A stretch of DNA of 64,000 nt from Linyphia triangularis (GCA_963978545.1 OZ021727.1:15760743-15824742), one strand, 5' to 3'; counted from the first letter of the stretch, positions 35,690 to 46,111 are shown. Numbers and translations: made by a program. The notes: a model not told the origin generated them from the letters alone.

Positions 35690-36480
35690 CAGAAGTTAGA
35701 TTGGCTATTTAACCCACTTGTATCAAACTGAAACTAGGTAGATAGACTCGTTGGGGTTCGGAAAGCATTCTATCAAGTTTTAGGTCTGTCACTAGAAGAC
35801 ATTTTTCACACATGTTTCTATTGTTACTTCGAAGGGCCAATTAACTCACTTGCCGTCATTTAATTGTCTTGAAACTTGGCAGATAGACTTGTTGTCATTG
35901 ATAATACATTTTTTTCATTTTTGGAGCTATCACTAAGCTATTGTTTTTACACACACTACGTATCTCTTACCGTTTCGAAGGACTAATTAACCTATTTAAT
36001 AATCAATCTGAAACTTGGCAGATAGACTCATTGTCAATGACAATGCTTATATTAAGTTTTGTGGGTTGTCACTAAAATACTGCGTTACACACGTTACTTC
36101 ACTATTACTGTTTTAGGGGACTAATTTATCGTCTTTCTGTCTACTAAAAGAGCTGGAATTTGGCAGATGGATTTGTAGTCGATGAATGTTCATTCTATCA
36201 TGTTGTGAGACCTGTCACTAACAACCGCTTTTTACACACGCTACGCTTCTATGCCCGCTTTCGATGACTATTTAACCCACTTTGTCTTTATCCAATTGAG
36301 TTAAAACGGCAAATAGATATTGTTTTCTACCACGTTTGGGGCTGTCACTAAAAAAAGGCTTTAACACATATGCTTCTAATTAATGTTAATTAATCTACTT
36401 GGAGTTAACCAATTTGTCTGGACTTTGACAGATAGACTGTTGTCGATAATTATGCATACTATCGACTTTTTTGAGGGGAA
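35690..36480 (+). repeat. Tandem array of six repeat-D monomers (about 140 bp each)
   Basis: Units start near 35690, 35833, 35978, 36118, 36266 and 36385. Each follows the order CTAATTAACCCACTT-like, then AAACTTGGCAGATAGACT-like, then a CATTCTATCAAGTTTT-like block, then GTCACTA, then TTTACACACG. Divergence between units is considerable, so the array is old or not homogenised. Confidence 0.8.
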
Positions 36481-36568
36481 AAGTTGGTCAAAGGCTCGAA
36501 ATGGATAGTTACTTAGTGGTTAAACACAATAAAATGTTTGTCTACGCTCAAAGTCTGTAAGGTTAAGT

Positions 36569-36746
36569 TGCCGACCAAACGGTATAGTGGTTAGCGTGCT
36601 AGCTTCTAGACCGCGAGGTTGCGGGTTCGAGTCCCGTGTTGGCATGGGTGTTTGTAAATGTATGTTGGCTTGTCTAATGACGAAAGTTTCGGCGCATTAT
36701 AGCCCTCGTGTTGCTGACGGCGCCAGATAATCTGAAAACAACCAAC
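36569..36746 (+). mobile_element. tRNA-derived SINE, full copy with 14-bp duplication
   Basis: The head has pol III control elements: A box within GGTATAGTGGTTAGCGTGC and B box GGTTCGAGTCC at 36624-36634, spaced as in a tRNA. The anticodon-loop region reads CTTCTAGA. The body ATGGGTGTTTGTAAATGTAT ... ends GAAAACAACCAAC. Flanks CTGTAAGGTTAAGT at 36555-36568 and 36747-36760 are a 14-bp target-site duplication, the mark of LINE-driven retroposition. The duplication is perfect, so insertion is recent. Confidence 0.9.
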
Positions 36747-37838
36747 CTGTAAGGTTAAGTGGCAATTGCACTTAAAAGTTAACAATACATATAAAGAATT
36801 TATATTAAAAACTTCGCTTCTCTAGTTAGTTTTTTTTTTTTTTTTTTTAATTCAACATTTTTACATTACGATCAGCATAATTTGCCTTAGATCATAACTA
36901 TGTTTACAACAACTCAAATATTAAAGATGTTTGGATTATTTAGTATAGTTTTAAGATATTTTGGTAAACCAAAATAACTTTTCGGTAACTATATCTAGTC
37001 ATCTGTTTTTTCTTTTTAAATTTTGTCTAATTGAAGGATGTGAAAAGTGAAGGGATTTGCATTTCCAGATGGTTAGATGTTTTGTTGGTGAAATTAATGG
37101 CTATCCACACATGAGACATTTCTGAAAAATCCTCTCATCTGTAACTTTCTTATGTATCAAATCCAATGCAGTTAAAGAACCACGCATACACATTATTTTG
37201 AGGTAAACTTATTTTTGGACAATTTTTTAAGTATAACGGCATATTTTTTTTACTTGTGATACAAAGGGTTTAAATATTACAATGCCAATATCAGTATTTC
37301 AATGATAAACTACTGATTATATATTATCAGTAGACTTATATGAAAAAACAGGCCCGGCCACCTCAGAGGGCGGTTGACCAACTTTCTAGATGGCGCCAAT
37401 TCCCTTTCCCGCCATTTATGAACCGACTCTTTTTGGTTTGAGCTACTCTGCGTCAGATATGTACAAATGGACAAAAGAGTGATATGCATGTAATTATCAA
37501 GTATGTTGTAAATAAATGTAAGTATAAATGACCATAAATCACTGAACGAAATATCTGTCGTAGTAACCCATCATAACATCGTAACTTTCTCGATTACAAG
37601 ATCAAACTAAGGAAAAAGATGCATTGAGTGTGAGTAATAGGGGAGGACGAATTTTTAGAAAAATTTCGAATCATTCAAAATAATCCGGAAATGTTACTAA
37701 ATTTGAAGATTTTTTTATTTTTTTTAATCGTTTATTATCTACGACACGCGAATAGGTGGGGGAACCAATCGAAATTTTTTGGAAAATTGTTTTTTTTAGC
37801 ATGTGACAAGCATTGCATTTAAAATTGGAAATTTGAGT

Positions 37839-38293
37839 TGTGGCGACATCAAATAACAGATCAAAACTTCTGTGCACTGGAGTACTCTTTTGCACAGGGG
37901 TAAAGTATCTACTCCGAGACATCATGGTCCTCGGTTCAAACCCCGTTCGTCGCCCATTGAAAGCTGCATACACTTTATTGGTGACTGGACTAAAAATGAT
38001 TCATGCTGCCATCTATCGGTGCTTCTGAAAAGGAGACATTTCATCGCAACCAGCCAACACTCACACAACGATGCAACAAGCATCTCAAAAACCTCCAACT
38101 CCGATCAGACGTTGATCAACAGCATCGCTCCTTCGTCACTGGGAGGGGGCTATATGTGGCGACATCAAATAACAGATCAAAACTTCTGTGCACTGGAGTA
38201 CTCTTTTGCACAGGGGTAAAGTATCTACTCCGAGACATCATGGTCCTCGGTTCAAACCCCGTTCGTCGCCCATTGAAAGCTGCATACGCTTTA
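37839..38293 (+). mobile_element. TRIM element 2: 455-bp mini LTR retrotransposon with tRNA-like LTRs
   Basis: Two 139-bp direct repeats (37839-37977 and 38155-38293), differing by about one base, enclose a 177-bp interior. Directly after the left repeat comes TTGGTGACTGGA, a primer-binding-site-like start (TGGTGAC is the complement of the 3' end of tRNA-Trp). Directly before the right repeat lies a purine tract, GGGAGGGGGC. GAGT flanks the whole (37835-37838, 38294-38297). Each LTR has a tRNA-like core: an A-box-like GGGGTAAAGTATCTACT and a consensus B box GGTTCAAACCC (37933-37943 and 38249-38259). There is no protein-coding capacity, so it would be mobilised in trans. Open frames across it only read the duplicated LTR. 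Confidence 0.85.
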
Positions 38294-38659
38294 GAGTCAT
38301 TATGATGTCACTACAAATTGTCATGTCAATGCCCTTCTAAAAGAAAGTATCAGTTAACGTACCCAAAAAATGATAAAAAGCCAATTTTTCAAGCGCGTAA
38401 CAAAAATTTTCCTCATATGTATGAGTCAAATTGCATTAAAAATGAGCAATTCTCTGCTGTAAGCATGAGATATTTTAGCTCTTTTTTCTACTCATAAACA
38501 AATAAGAATTCTAAAATTATTAAGGATCTAGCAATTATGCTTTTGTTTTATATAGCTCTACTTGGTGACAAAGTTACATGGAAAAATAATTATTTTAACT
38601 AGGTCAAATAGGTATTTTTATCATCTGACAGAAGGAACACGTCCGTGTCCCTTTCTTCT

Positions 38660-40857
38660 AGGAGGTTCGAAAAGAAATATTTTTTTATTTTTGAAGCGCA
38701 TGAGGTAAAAAAGGTTGATCCACATCTTGATAAGAAAAACTGTGAAAAAAAATTTGAAAAAAAAAAAATATCTTCCGATCGCGCATTCACCTTTAAGTTT
38801 GGAAAAATTACAAAAAATAACTATTTTTTCTAAATTTTTTAAAATTTCTTAACGTTATATATTTGAAAGGAAATAGTTTGCAATGTGTAGTGAAAGGCTG
38901 GTAGAAACCTGAAAAAACACTATTTTATGCATTTTTAAAATATATATTAATAATTAAAAATACTAAATATTAACATTTTTTGTAAGAAATAATGATTTTT
39001 CTGTAAAATGTGTACTAATGTTATTTCTTACATTTTTTTCTTTTTTTTTTTTTTCTTTTTGAACATGCAATTATTCATTTGGTTCACTTTATTTCTCTAG
39101 CTTTCTATCCCAGTGATGCACTTTGAAGAAAACTTTTGTAAAAAAGTTGGGCATTATGGATCTTTATAAAAAAAAAAAGTGTTGTCCTAACGTCTTTTGC
39201 GTCAGCGCCACCCACTTTTTGTCTTGTCTCTCTACATAAGCTTTCCACATCTTGTGAGTGACAAGGAAACGAGTTGAAGTTTGATTTCAATGGTCCCTAG
39301 TAGCACAGAAACGCTGGCCAATTTCCCCAGACATAGGCCAATTCCGATGTGGAACGTTGTGAATCGGTCGTTGGAAGCAATATTAGCCAATCTCACCCAA
39401 TTCTGGGTAAAATATATAAGAGGTTCTGATACGCCGATGCACAGTTTTAAACTTGGGATATTTTATTTATGAAAAACAAAACTATGTGGTGGTTTTGACT
39501 TGTTTGTTGGTTGAAAAATCGTATATTTTGGAACTATACTTGGCCAGACTAACCTTCCAGTCTTCCCCTGTTTCCTCCAATCTAACTGTGCTACCTCGGA
39601 TGTGCCAATCTTTACTAACTAATGTTCGTTTGTTACTCCAAACAAAGGAGGAGTCCTATTACAAGCATTCCAATTAATTATGTCCACGTAATCAGTGGCA
39701 ATAAAGTTAAGTTTGGTTGCTTTGAAATGCTTGATTTTCTTTCTCTAGGAAAGTTCTCGAGATTTCAGAACCCGACTCCTTAGTTCTCTTACAATTCTCC
39801 TTTCATATCTAATCGCTGAAAAAATATCAAGAATATAACTGATCTGTGCTCTATTATATTTATCTAACTATTTACTTTCATCTCAGTTAAAGGAATAGAA
39901 CATTCAACACGTAAAAAATCAGTCGAGGGAAAATTTTCACAGTTCTTCAATTTCTGATCTATGAATCTTCAATTTTTGATCTCACTAAAAGATGTTGGTC
40001 CTGTTGTAGTACTACGTGTTTAAATAGGCATCAGAATGGTAGTTCATTAGAGTATATGAGGCATATATCCCAATGTAGTGGTCTACTAACGCGCAATTTG
40101 ATCTGTCAGATTATTTTCAGCCAGTATTAATGGCAGTCCCAATCACAGCCCCGTGCTCTATGATCCAATGAATAAGCAAGTAAGTTTATGAGCTTCAAAG
40201 GAAGAAAAGGCACCACGAGAAAGGCCACCCAGATTGAAACCCGCCAAAACACAGTTTTTATCATTGTTTCAAAGGTTACGCGCGAAGGATTATTATTGAT
40301 TAATTACTAATTTGGTTTTTTTTCAAGTTCTATCTACTTCATTCTATACAATACAAACTAATATGTCTCGATAATTTAGTTATTGGTGCATTTTACAAAT
40401 TTATGGAAAAAAGGGATTTTTTGTATTTATTCAAAACTTTGAAGTGAATGCTTGAAGTAAATAAAACATTTTAACAAAAATATGTAAAAAATAACGTTAG
40501 TATCCATTTTATAGAAAAATAATTTTTTAACAAAAAAATGTATTTTTGAATATTTTTAATTATTAATATATGTCTTAAAAATATATAGAATAGTGTTTTC
40601 CTGTGTTATACCACCCTTTCACTACTCATTGCAAACTATTGCCTTTCAAATATATAACGTTTAGAAATTTAAAAAAATTTAGGAAAAATAGTTATTTTTT
40701 TTAATTTTTAAAAACTTTGAGGTGAATGCGCGATCGGAAGATATTATTTTTTTTCAAAAAATTTTTTACAATCTTTCTTATCAAGATGTGTATCAACTTT
40801 TTTTACCTCATGCGTTTCAAAAATAATTTTTTTTTTTTTTTCGAACCACCTTAGTGT
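38660..40857. repeat. 2.2-kb fold-back element with about 385-bp arms
   Basis: The left arm 38660-39050 matches the inverse of the right arm 40473-40857. Landmarks are GGTTCGAAAAGAAATA, GCGCATGAGGTAAAAAA, CACATCTTGATAAGAAA, ATCTTCCGATCGCGCATTCA and ATATATTTGAAAGG. Identity is roughly 85-90% by eye. The spacer of about 1.4 kb contains a repeat-E copy (39294-39471) and no supported gene. Confidence 0.75.
39294..39471 (+). repeat. Repeat E, near-full copy
   Basis: It opens CCCTAGTAGCACAGAAAC, then TGGCCAATTTCC, GGCCAATTCCGATGTGGAAC, ATATTAGCCAATC, and ends CAGTTTTAAACTTGGGATAT. It lies in the loop of the 38.7-40.9 kb fold-back. Confidence 0.75.
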
Positions 40858-41361
40858 AGATACTTTCATGATAATTTTTAAATGTTAGACATCATAAAAA
40901 TACAAATTAGTGACTTTTAACGCAATTTTTGTCACATGATGGAAAAAATTGCAATTTTCCTTAAATTCCGAAAAAGTGTTCAGCTTTAATCGAATTTGCG
41001 CGTTATTGTAGATATTAACCGATTTCAAGAGCTTTTGTTGCATTGCTTTTGTCTTTAAATTCAGTAACTTTTTCTTACTTTTTCGAATTGATTTGAATTG
41101 CCCCTGAAATTTGACCAACCTTAATGTGTAACCTTGCGATCTTCAGATTTGACACAGACACATTTTTCTCATGTAATCACATTGATTCATGTTCTCCTTC
41201 ATGTTCTCACATAAACATTGCTTAAAGCATTGTACGATTCTGTCTCGTTTGTTTTTTCCAGTGATCCGATTATATTGTTGCTACTCTTGGCAACTGCCCG
41301 TACATTTGTTCACCTCCGACTTCTTCGTATTTTTTCAGGAAGCGTTGAGTGAAGCTTCTGG

Positions 41362-41588
41362 CAGGAGCGTAGCTAGAGGGAGGGATATATCCCCTCCCGA
41401 AAATTTTCTATATGCTATTAGAAGGCAAAAAATAAAAGCATTTTTTTTAAATGGTAAATTTAATTAAATGTTTTTAAATTTCTAAACATGTGTAATAAAA
41501 CGTCTGTTAATAACAAAATAAATTGTTGTGATTGGTTGACTTATAATTTCATATCCCCTCCCGAAAAAAGTCTCTGTCTACGCCCCTG
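41362..41588. mobile_element. Short MITE with CAGGRGCGTAG ends
   Basis: The left end is CAGGAGCGTAGCTAG and the right end (reverse complement) is CAGGGGCGTAGACAG. Just inside, GATATATCCCCTCCCGAAAA is mirrored by CATATCCCCTCCCGAAAAAA. CAGGGGCGTAG termini are common among hAT-type MITEs. A clean 8-bp duplication is not seen. Confidence 0.6.
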
Positions 41589-41677
41589 TCTCGAAAGGAG
41601 GGCGCATCTAGGTGTCTTTCACGTGAAATCCCCTGGAAAAATGGGGCTTGTCTTGATTTCCATAGCGACAGACAACG

Positions 41678-42115
41678 CTATACCTAGGGACAACATTACT
41701 TAAGCCTTGAGAATACGCTGTAAGGTGATTTCTTCCTCGTAAAGATATAGTTTTATGGTAATAATCACAACTTTTATAGTAATATTGATAACCTACCCAC
41801 ATAGTTTTGTATTAAACTTAAATATATGTTGATAACAAAAAGTAAATAATAATAAGTCTTCTTAAGTTTAAATTTACTTTTACTTTTCTAACTACGGTTA
41901 CTACTTGAGTATTAACAAATCATACGGCTTTGACCGAGGTATTTTATGACGTCACTCACTTGGCGAATCACTATTGGCAAACACGGCTAACCCTGTCTCC
42001 TTTCAGTTCAAGACGTCTCATGTAAGATTTAGATTATTGCGCAGTCAATCAGCGCGTAGTTAAACCGAATCGCACATTATTGTAGCGTATTCAATTAGAT
42101 CAGGATAAGTTGTCT
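41678..42115 (+). repeat. Dispersed repeat F, copy 2
   Basis: It is the counterpart of 21905-22240 in the same orientation, with an extra middle stretch. It contains a CRE-like ATGACGTCACTCA at about 41947 and ends GTAGCGTATTCAATTAGATC. Like copy 1, it lies upstream of a ninjurin terminal exon. Confidence 0.65.
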
Positions 42116-42189
42116 GTATAGAGGTTAACTATTTGTAAACATGCGCCCGACCTATTCTTGTAATAGTCTTTAGATAGACAATATAAAGG

Positions 42190-42572
42190 CAGGGTTCCCA
42201 CGGTCATTGAAAGTCATGAAAAGTGATTAATATGATGCCTTTTTCAAGGCCTTGAAAGTACTTGAAAATGCTTAGAGGTTCTTAAAAGTCCTTAATTGTT
42301 GCGGATGTTGAGTGCCCAACTGCAAAAGTTATAACAATACAACTCGGAATTGTTATCCCCGTGTGACCGCCACTTATCTGCACTCTATCGGAATTATCTG
42401 TCATATTTGTATTACTCATCCACCAACCTGTAACTTTTTTTGGTAAAATATACTTTATTAAAAATTTATATATAGACATGATACTGAAAACAAATTTTCA
42501 AAGTTCCTTAAAAACATTATTTAGGTCCTTAAAAGTCATTGATTTTAATTCTGTGATTTGAGTGGGAACCTT
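42190..42572. mobile_element. MITE with CAGGGTTCCCAC ends
   Basis: It begins CAGGGTTCCCACGGTCATTG and ends with the inverse GAGTGGGAACCTT. Inside, CTTGAAAGT / CCTTAAAAGTC motifs repeat. AAAGG-like bases flank both sides. This is a common hAT-type signature. It sits 64 bp upstream of terminal exon 3c. Confidence 0.65.
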
Positions 42573-42635
42573 AAAAGGTATAAACCTTATATTTTAATAT
42601 ATAACTAACTCAAGTAAAAAATTCTTTTCCTACAG

Positions 42636-42842
42636 ATAATCATAGGCATCATGCTGTTCGTCAAGGAACGATGGGACATTGACGACGAGAAGCACCACAA
42701 GTTGATGACTTATCTAAACGACTTTGTTGTATACTTCATATTCGCGTCCGTTCTCGTGCACGTGTTCGTTTCGGTGTTCGTAGAAGAGCAGCATCTCCCT
42801 CCGCAAGCATGGGCGCGATCCTATCTCAATTGTTCGCGCTAA
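42636..42842 (+). CDS. Ninjurin gene 2, terminal exon (3c)
   Basis: It has the acceptor TTCTTTTCCTACAG, a phase-0 start and 68 residues to TAA. It completes helix 1 (IIIGIMLFVKERW), then a charged loop (DIDDEKHHKL), the family L-N at residues 26-27, helix 2 (FVVYFIFASVLVHVFVSVF) and a tail ending LNCSR. It resembles exon 3a closely: G-x-x-L-x-x-K-x-R-x-D-I and V-V/L-V-H-x-F-x-S-V-F, with histidine in place of the usual asparagine. It can be spliced to the gene 2 first exon, and in principle to the gene 1 core exon 28 kb upstream. A poly(A) signal AATAAA lies 77 nt after the stop (42919-42924), so this is a real transcript end. Confidence 0.85.
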   Translation: MIIGIMLFVKERWDIDDEKHHKLMTYLNDFVVYFIFASVLVHVFVSVFVEEQHLPPQAWARSYLNCSR

Positions 42843-42918
42843 AGAGGGAATTTGATACGAACGTTAATCTTTTATATTATGAAAAACAGTATTTTTGTGT
42901 ATGAACTTTGTTTTGTAA

Positions 42919-42924
42919 AATAAA
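42919..42924 (+). terminator. Poly(A) signal for ninjurin exon 3c
   Basis: A canonical AATAAA follows the stop codon by 77 nt, with a T/G-rich stretch (TTTTTTGTGTTTGATA) about 30-40 nt further on. Confidence 0.6.
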
Positions 42925-42981
42925 AGGATTTCTATGATTTCTTTGTATGTATATTTTTTGTGTTTGATATAATATTAAACT

Positions 42982-44071
42982 CAATGGACAATTCCAGCAT
43001 TTTTTTAAAAAAAAACGAGGGAAATTAGTTTATATTTATGAAGAATTTCTTTCTGATTCCAAATATTTAAACAAAGGTTCCTTAAAAAGATTAGTTATTT
43101 AAATATTAAGAAAGGAAAATGCCTCAAAACCGAGCCAAATCCAGTTCGATCAAAACACACAGCAAATCCGTGACGTCAAGGTTCCTACTTTTTCTATGGT
43201 TATCGTGAGGTTTCTGTTAAATAGTTGGAGCCGGTAGGCCATTGCCATACCACTTACAGGTTGGTGCGATTTGCGAGAAACTTGCAAAACTGTGGTTTCC
43301 GCTGCCGCATTTCAAGCCAAGATGCTTGGGAAGTCCTGACGTCACTTTCAATTCGAGCCGAATATTTCGTTTTCTCGCCAAAGTGTAACAGGGAAACTTT
43401 GATTGCAAATTAATTAAAAAAAAAAAAAAAAAAAACTAGGATTGTGGAACATCGCACAACTTTCAATTACCCTATAATACTGACGTTGATTTGTGTCATT
43501 TACCTTTTGTACATTTTCATCCTTCATTTAGAATATAATGGCCAGTTTGGCGATATTTCTTGCGATAATTTTTGTGCGGGTCAAAAAAATTTTGAAGGCA
43601 TTCATTTTTCAACTTTTTACGCCATTAAAACATTTTTACGGGAATTTCGGAGGTGAGGATGTTTAGAACACCTTAAGAGGCATTAGCACAGCGATTTTTA
43701 TCAAAATCGTCAGAGCCGTTTTTTAGCAATCATTGAAAAACGTGAATTTTGAATGGCAACTACCTTATGCGCATGCACGATTTTGAGGAAAACATTAATG
43801 GTAGATCCCATGGCCGCCATTAACCCTCATACCAAATTTGAACATCATAGGTCAATTTTTTCGGGAGTTTTGCTGACCACAGACACACATACACTCACAG
43901 ACAGACATTTTTTCTAGATCACTTTTTTGAAATCAGGATGTTCCAAAACGTGGAGAAATGCAAAAAAATCGATTTTTTTTCCCTTGACTGAATGCGATAC
44001 TTTCATTACCCTATGTATGTATACATATAGGTAATTGAAAGTTAAAAAAAAAATGCGGGAATTGTCTATTG
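42982..44071 (+). mobile_element. Composite element with CAATGGACAATTCC ends, containing repeat C
   Basis: The left end CAATGGACAATTCC and the right end (reverse complement CAATAGACAATTCC) are inverted. The left part (to about 43440, ending in poly(A)) matches 24265-24700. The right part (43441-44040) is repeat C in + orientation, ending CATTACCCTATG. Either repeat C belongs to the full-length family and the 24-kb copy is a deletion, or C inserted here. Confidence 0.6.
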
Positions 44072-44390
44072 AAAAAGAAGTTTGCTGCATCAATTTGCTT
44101 TATGATTATACAGCTTATAAAATTGATGAGATTTTATAGCGGAATTTTTTTATTTTGATATTGAATACTATGAAAATAAATTATGCAAAAATGTGTATGA
44201 TATGTAAAGTAATATTTGTGTTTATTTTCAAGTATTTTTATCCTGTAAATTCAAGGTATAAATGCTGTTTGAATTAAATACCAATTTTTAACCTATAAAT
44301 ATGTAACTTTATACTAAACTAGTTGAATACCCATGTTTCAAATTTTACCATGCTAATTCTTTAATCATATGCAACTTGTTTTACAACATA

Positions 44391-44599
44391 CAGGGTTATT
44401 CGAAATGAAGCAGCAGACGTGGGTGGCAAGAAATAAAGTTCCGATACGACGTTTGTCACATAACAAATGGTACTCAAGCTGAAGGCATAAAGTAACTTTG
44501 AATACTTCCCAACCACTGATGAGTAGTGTGTGGCGCCATCTATGGCTGTTCATTAGAAATAAATATTTGAAATCTGATCCTTCATTTTGAATAACCCTC
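44391..44599. mobile_element. Mariner-type MITE, 209 bp, TA-flanked
   Basis: The left end CAGGGTTATTCGAAATGAAG matches the inverse of the right end CTTCATTTTGAATAACCCTC with two mismatches. TA lies on each side. No coding sequence. Confidence 0.8.
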
Positions 44600-44949
44600 T
44601 ATTTGGAGACATGTTTACCGATTTTCAGCAATCTGCCTCAACGAGAAATAGAACATTAAGATATTCCATTCCAATTTTGGAACGTTTTACTCTTTTTCTT
44701 CTCTAAAGGGTGGTGATTCGAAATCGTAATAGCTTTGTTTTAATATTCAGCTTTTCGATCATGTATGCCAATTTCCAACGTCCTGATTGTCTTATAGGAA
44801 ATACGGGTTATTCTCCATTTGGAGAATAATGATACTTGTAATAATGTATAACAAATTATAGATTAAAAGTCCATTAACCTCACGTTTGTGTAGCATTATT
44901 GTGGTTACAAAATTAAAATAAAAAGTTTCGATGAAAAAGGATTCAACCA

Positions 44950-45130
44950 CCCAAGTAGCACAGCAGTATTGGCCAATATCAGCCCTACATTGGCCAATCC
45001 CGATGTGGAACGGCGCAAAATCGGCCGTTCGATGCCGATATTGTCCAATCTCGCCCAATATTGGATAGACGATACTCAAAAGTTTGAAAGTTTGATGGAC
45101 AGTTTTAAAATTGAAATATTTTATGTATAA
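44950..45130 (+). repeat. Repeat E, best-preserved copy
   Basis: It opens CCCAAGTAGCACAGCAGTAT, followed by TGGCCAATATCAGC, CATTGGCCAATCCCGATGTG, CGGCCGTTCGATG and CCCAATATTGG, and ends CAGTTTTAAAATTGAAATAT. It ends 70 bp before the start codon of the unknown gene at 45200 and so may lie in that gene's promoter. Confidence 0.8.
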
Positions 45131-45199
45131 GAAAGGAATGTTTGTGTTAATATGTTTTGCGATGTTTTTAACACGTTTTTAAGCATTTTTTAAAAAATC

Positions 45200-45398
45200 A
45201 TGTATTTTTGGAACGATCTCGAGTTACGGCCAAAACCGGCAGATTCCGATACAAAACGATGCGCAGAATTTCTCAAAAAGAATCGCCACCGAGTGGCTGA
45301 AGAACTGAAGTGCCCGGATGTGTGTTTGGGAAGTTTGTTTATATCGCCGGCTCGACTGTCATTTGTAACATTAAAATTGGATCGAATTCTTGATATTG
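45200..45398 (+). CDS. Unknown small gene, exon 1
   Basis: It runs from an ATG through 66 codons plus one base to a consensus GTAAGT donor (phase 1). The peptide is polar and not AT-driven: ELRPKPADSDTKRCAEFLKK, then NRHRVAEELKCPDVCLGS, then LSFVTLKLDRILDI. Third codon positions are richer in G/C than the flanks. I do not recognise the family. Exon 2 at 47462 restores the frame and continues naturally as D-K-A-E-L-A-R-S. It could be an exon of a larger gene. The ATG choice is the simplest reading, and no upstream acceptor was convincing. Confidence 0.6.
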
Positions 45399-45500
45399 GT
45401 AAGTGTTGTCACAATAATTTGTCGATTTCATGTGGTTATGTTTCGGTACCTACGTATTGCATTGTTGGTTTTCTTTAATTTCAACCATACTTGATTGCCG

Positions 45501-46111
45501 ACTTGGCATGGTTTGATCTACAAAATTGATGTTGACAAAGTTGATTGATATTCACATTAAACTTGATAAGGAATCAAGTTAGTTTCAATTATTTATTTAA
45601 TACTGTTTAAAATATAATCAAGATTTTCAGCTTTTATGTCATCTGGACAAGATGACTTTTAGGAAATCCGAGCTTTTATCTGGTCCATACTCGGATGCAA
45701 ACTAACACTCATTTACCCATTCCCCCTCTCCATTGCTTGTTTCAAATCATGCTCATCATTGAAATACTTATACTACATGTTACATTCTAGTTATAATATT
45801 TATAAATATTAAATATTATAACTAGAATGTAACATGTAGTATAAGTATTTCAATGATGAGCATGATTTGAAACAAGCAATGGAGAGGGGGAATGGGTAAA
45901 TGAGTGTTAGTTTGCATCCGAGTATGGACCAGATAAAAGCTCGGATTTCCTAAAAGTCATCTTGTCCAGATGACATAAAAGCTGAAAATCTTGATTATAT
46001 TTTAAACAGTATTAAATAAATAATTGAAACTAACTTGATTCCTTATCAAGTTTAATGTGAATATCAATCAACTTTGTCAACATCAATTTTGTAGATCAAA
46101 TCATGCCAAGT
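45501..46111. repeat. Near-perfect 611-bp palindrome in the intron of the unknown gene
   Basis: Two 300-bp arms (45501-45800 and 45812-46111) are inverse copies with a single mismatch that I could find (CATGGTTTG against CATGATTTG, near the outer end). An 11-base loop, TATAAATATTA, separates them. No terminal structure typical of a MITE family is seen elsewhere in the window. Confidence 0.9.

Larger units (their letters stand above)
30990..42635 (+). other. 11.6-kb intron of ninjurin gene 2, packed with mobile elements
   Basis: It runs from the GTAAGT donor at 30990 to the acceptor TTCTTTTCCTACAG at 42635. I found no further ninjurin exon inside. Repeats listed separately fill about half of it. 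The remainder (31100-31590, 31930-32480, 32880-33900, 36850-37320, 40860-41360) is AT-rich without supported features. A GC-richer patch at 37350-37440 (GGCGGTTGACC, TTCCCGCC) is unexplained. Confidence 0.55.

Noticed and set aside
36569..36650. Possible functional tRNA gene (A and B boxes present)
   Set aside because: The acceptor and anticodon stems do not pair well, and the sequence continues into a SINE body with a 14-bp target duplication.
37671..38305. Several 60-115-codon open frames around 37.7-38.3 kb
   Set aside because: Two give the same peptide because they read the two identical LTRs of TRIM 2. They are not genes.
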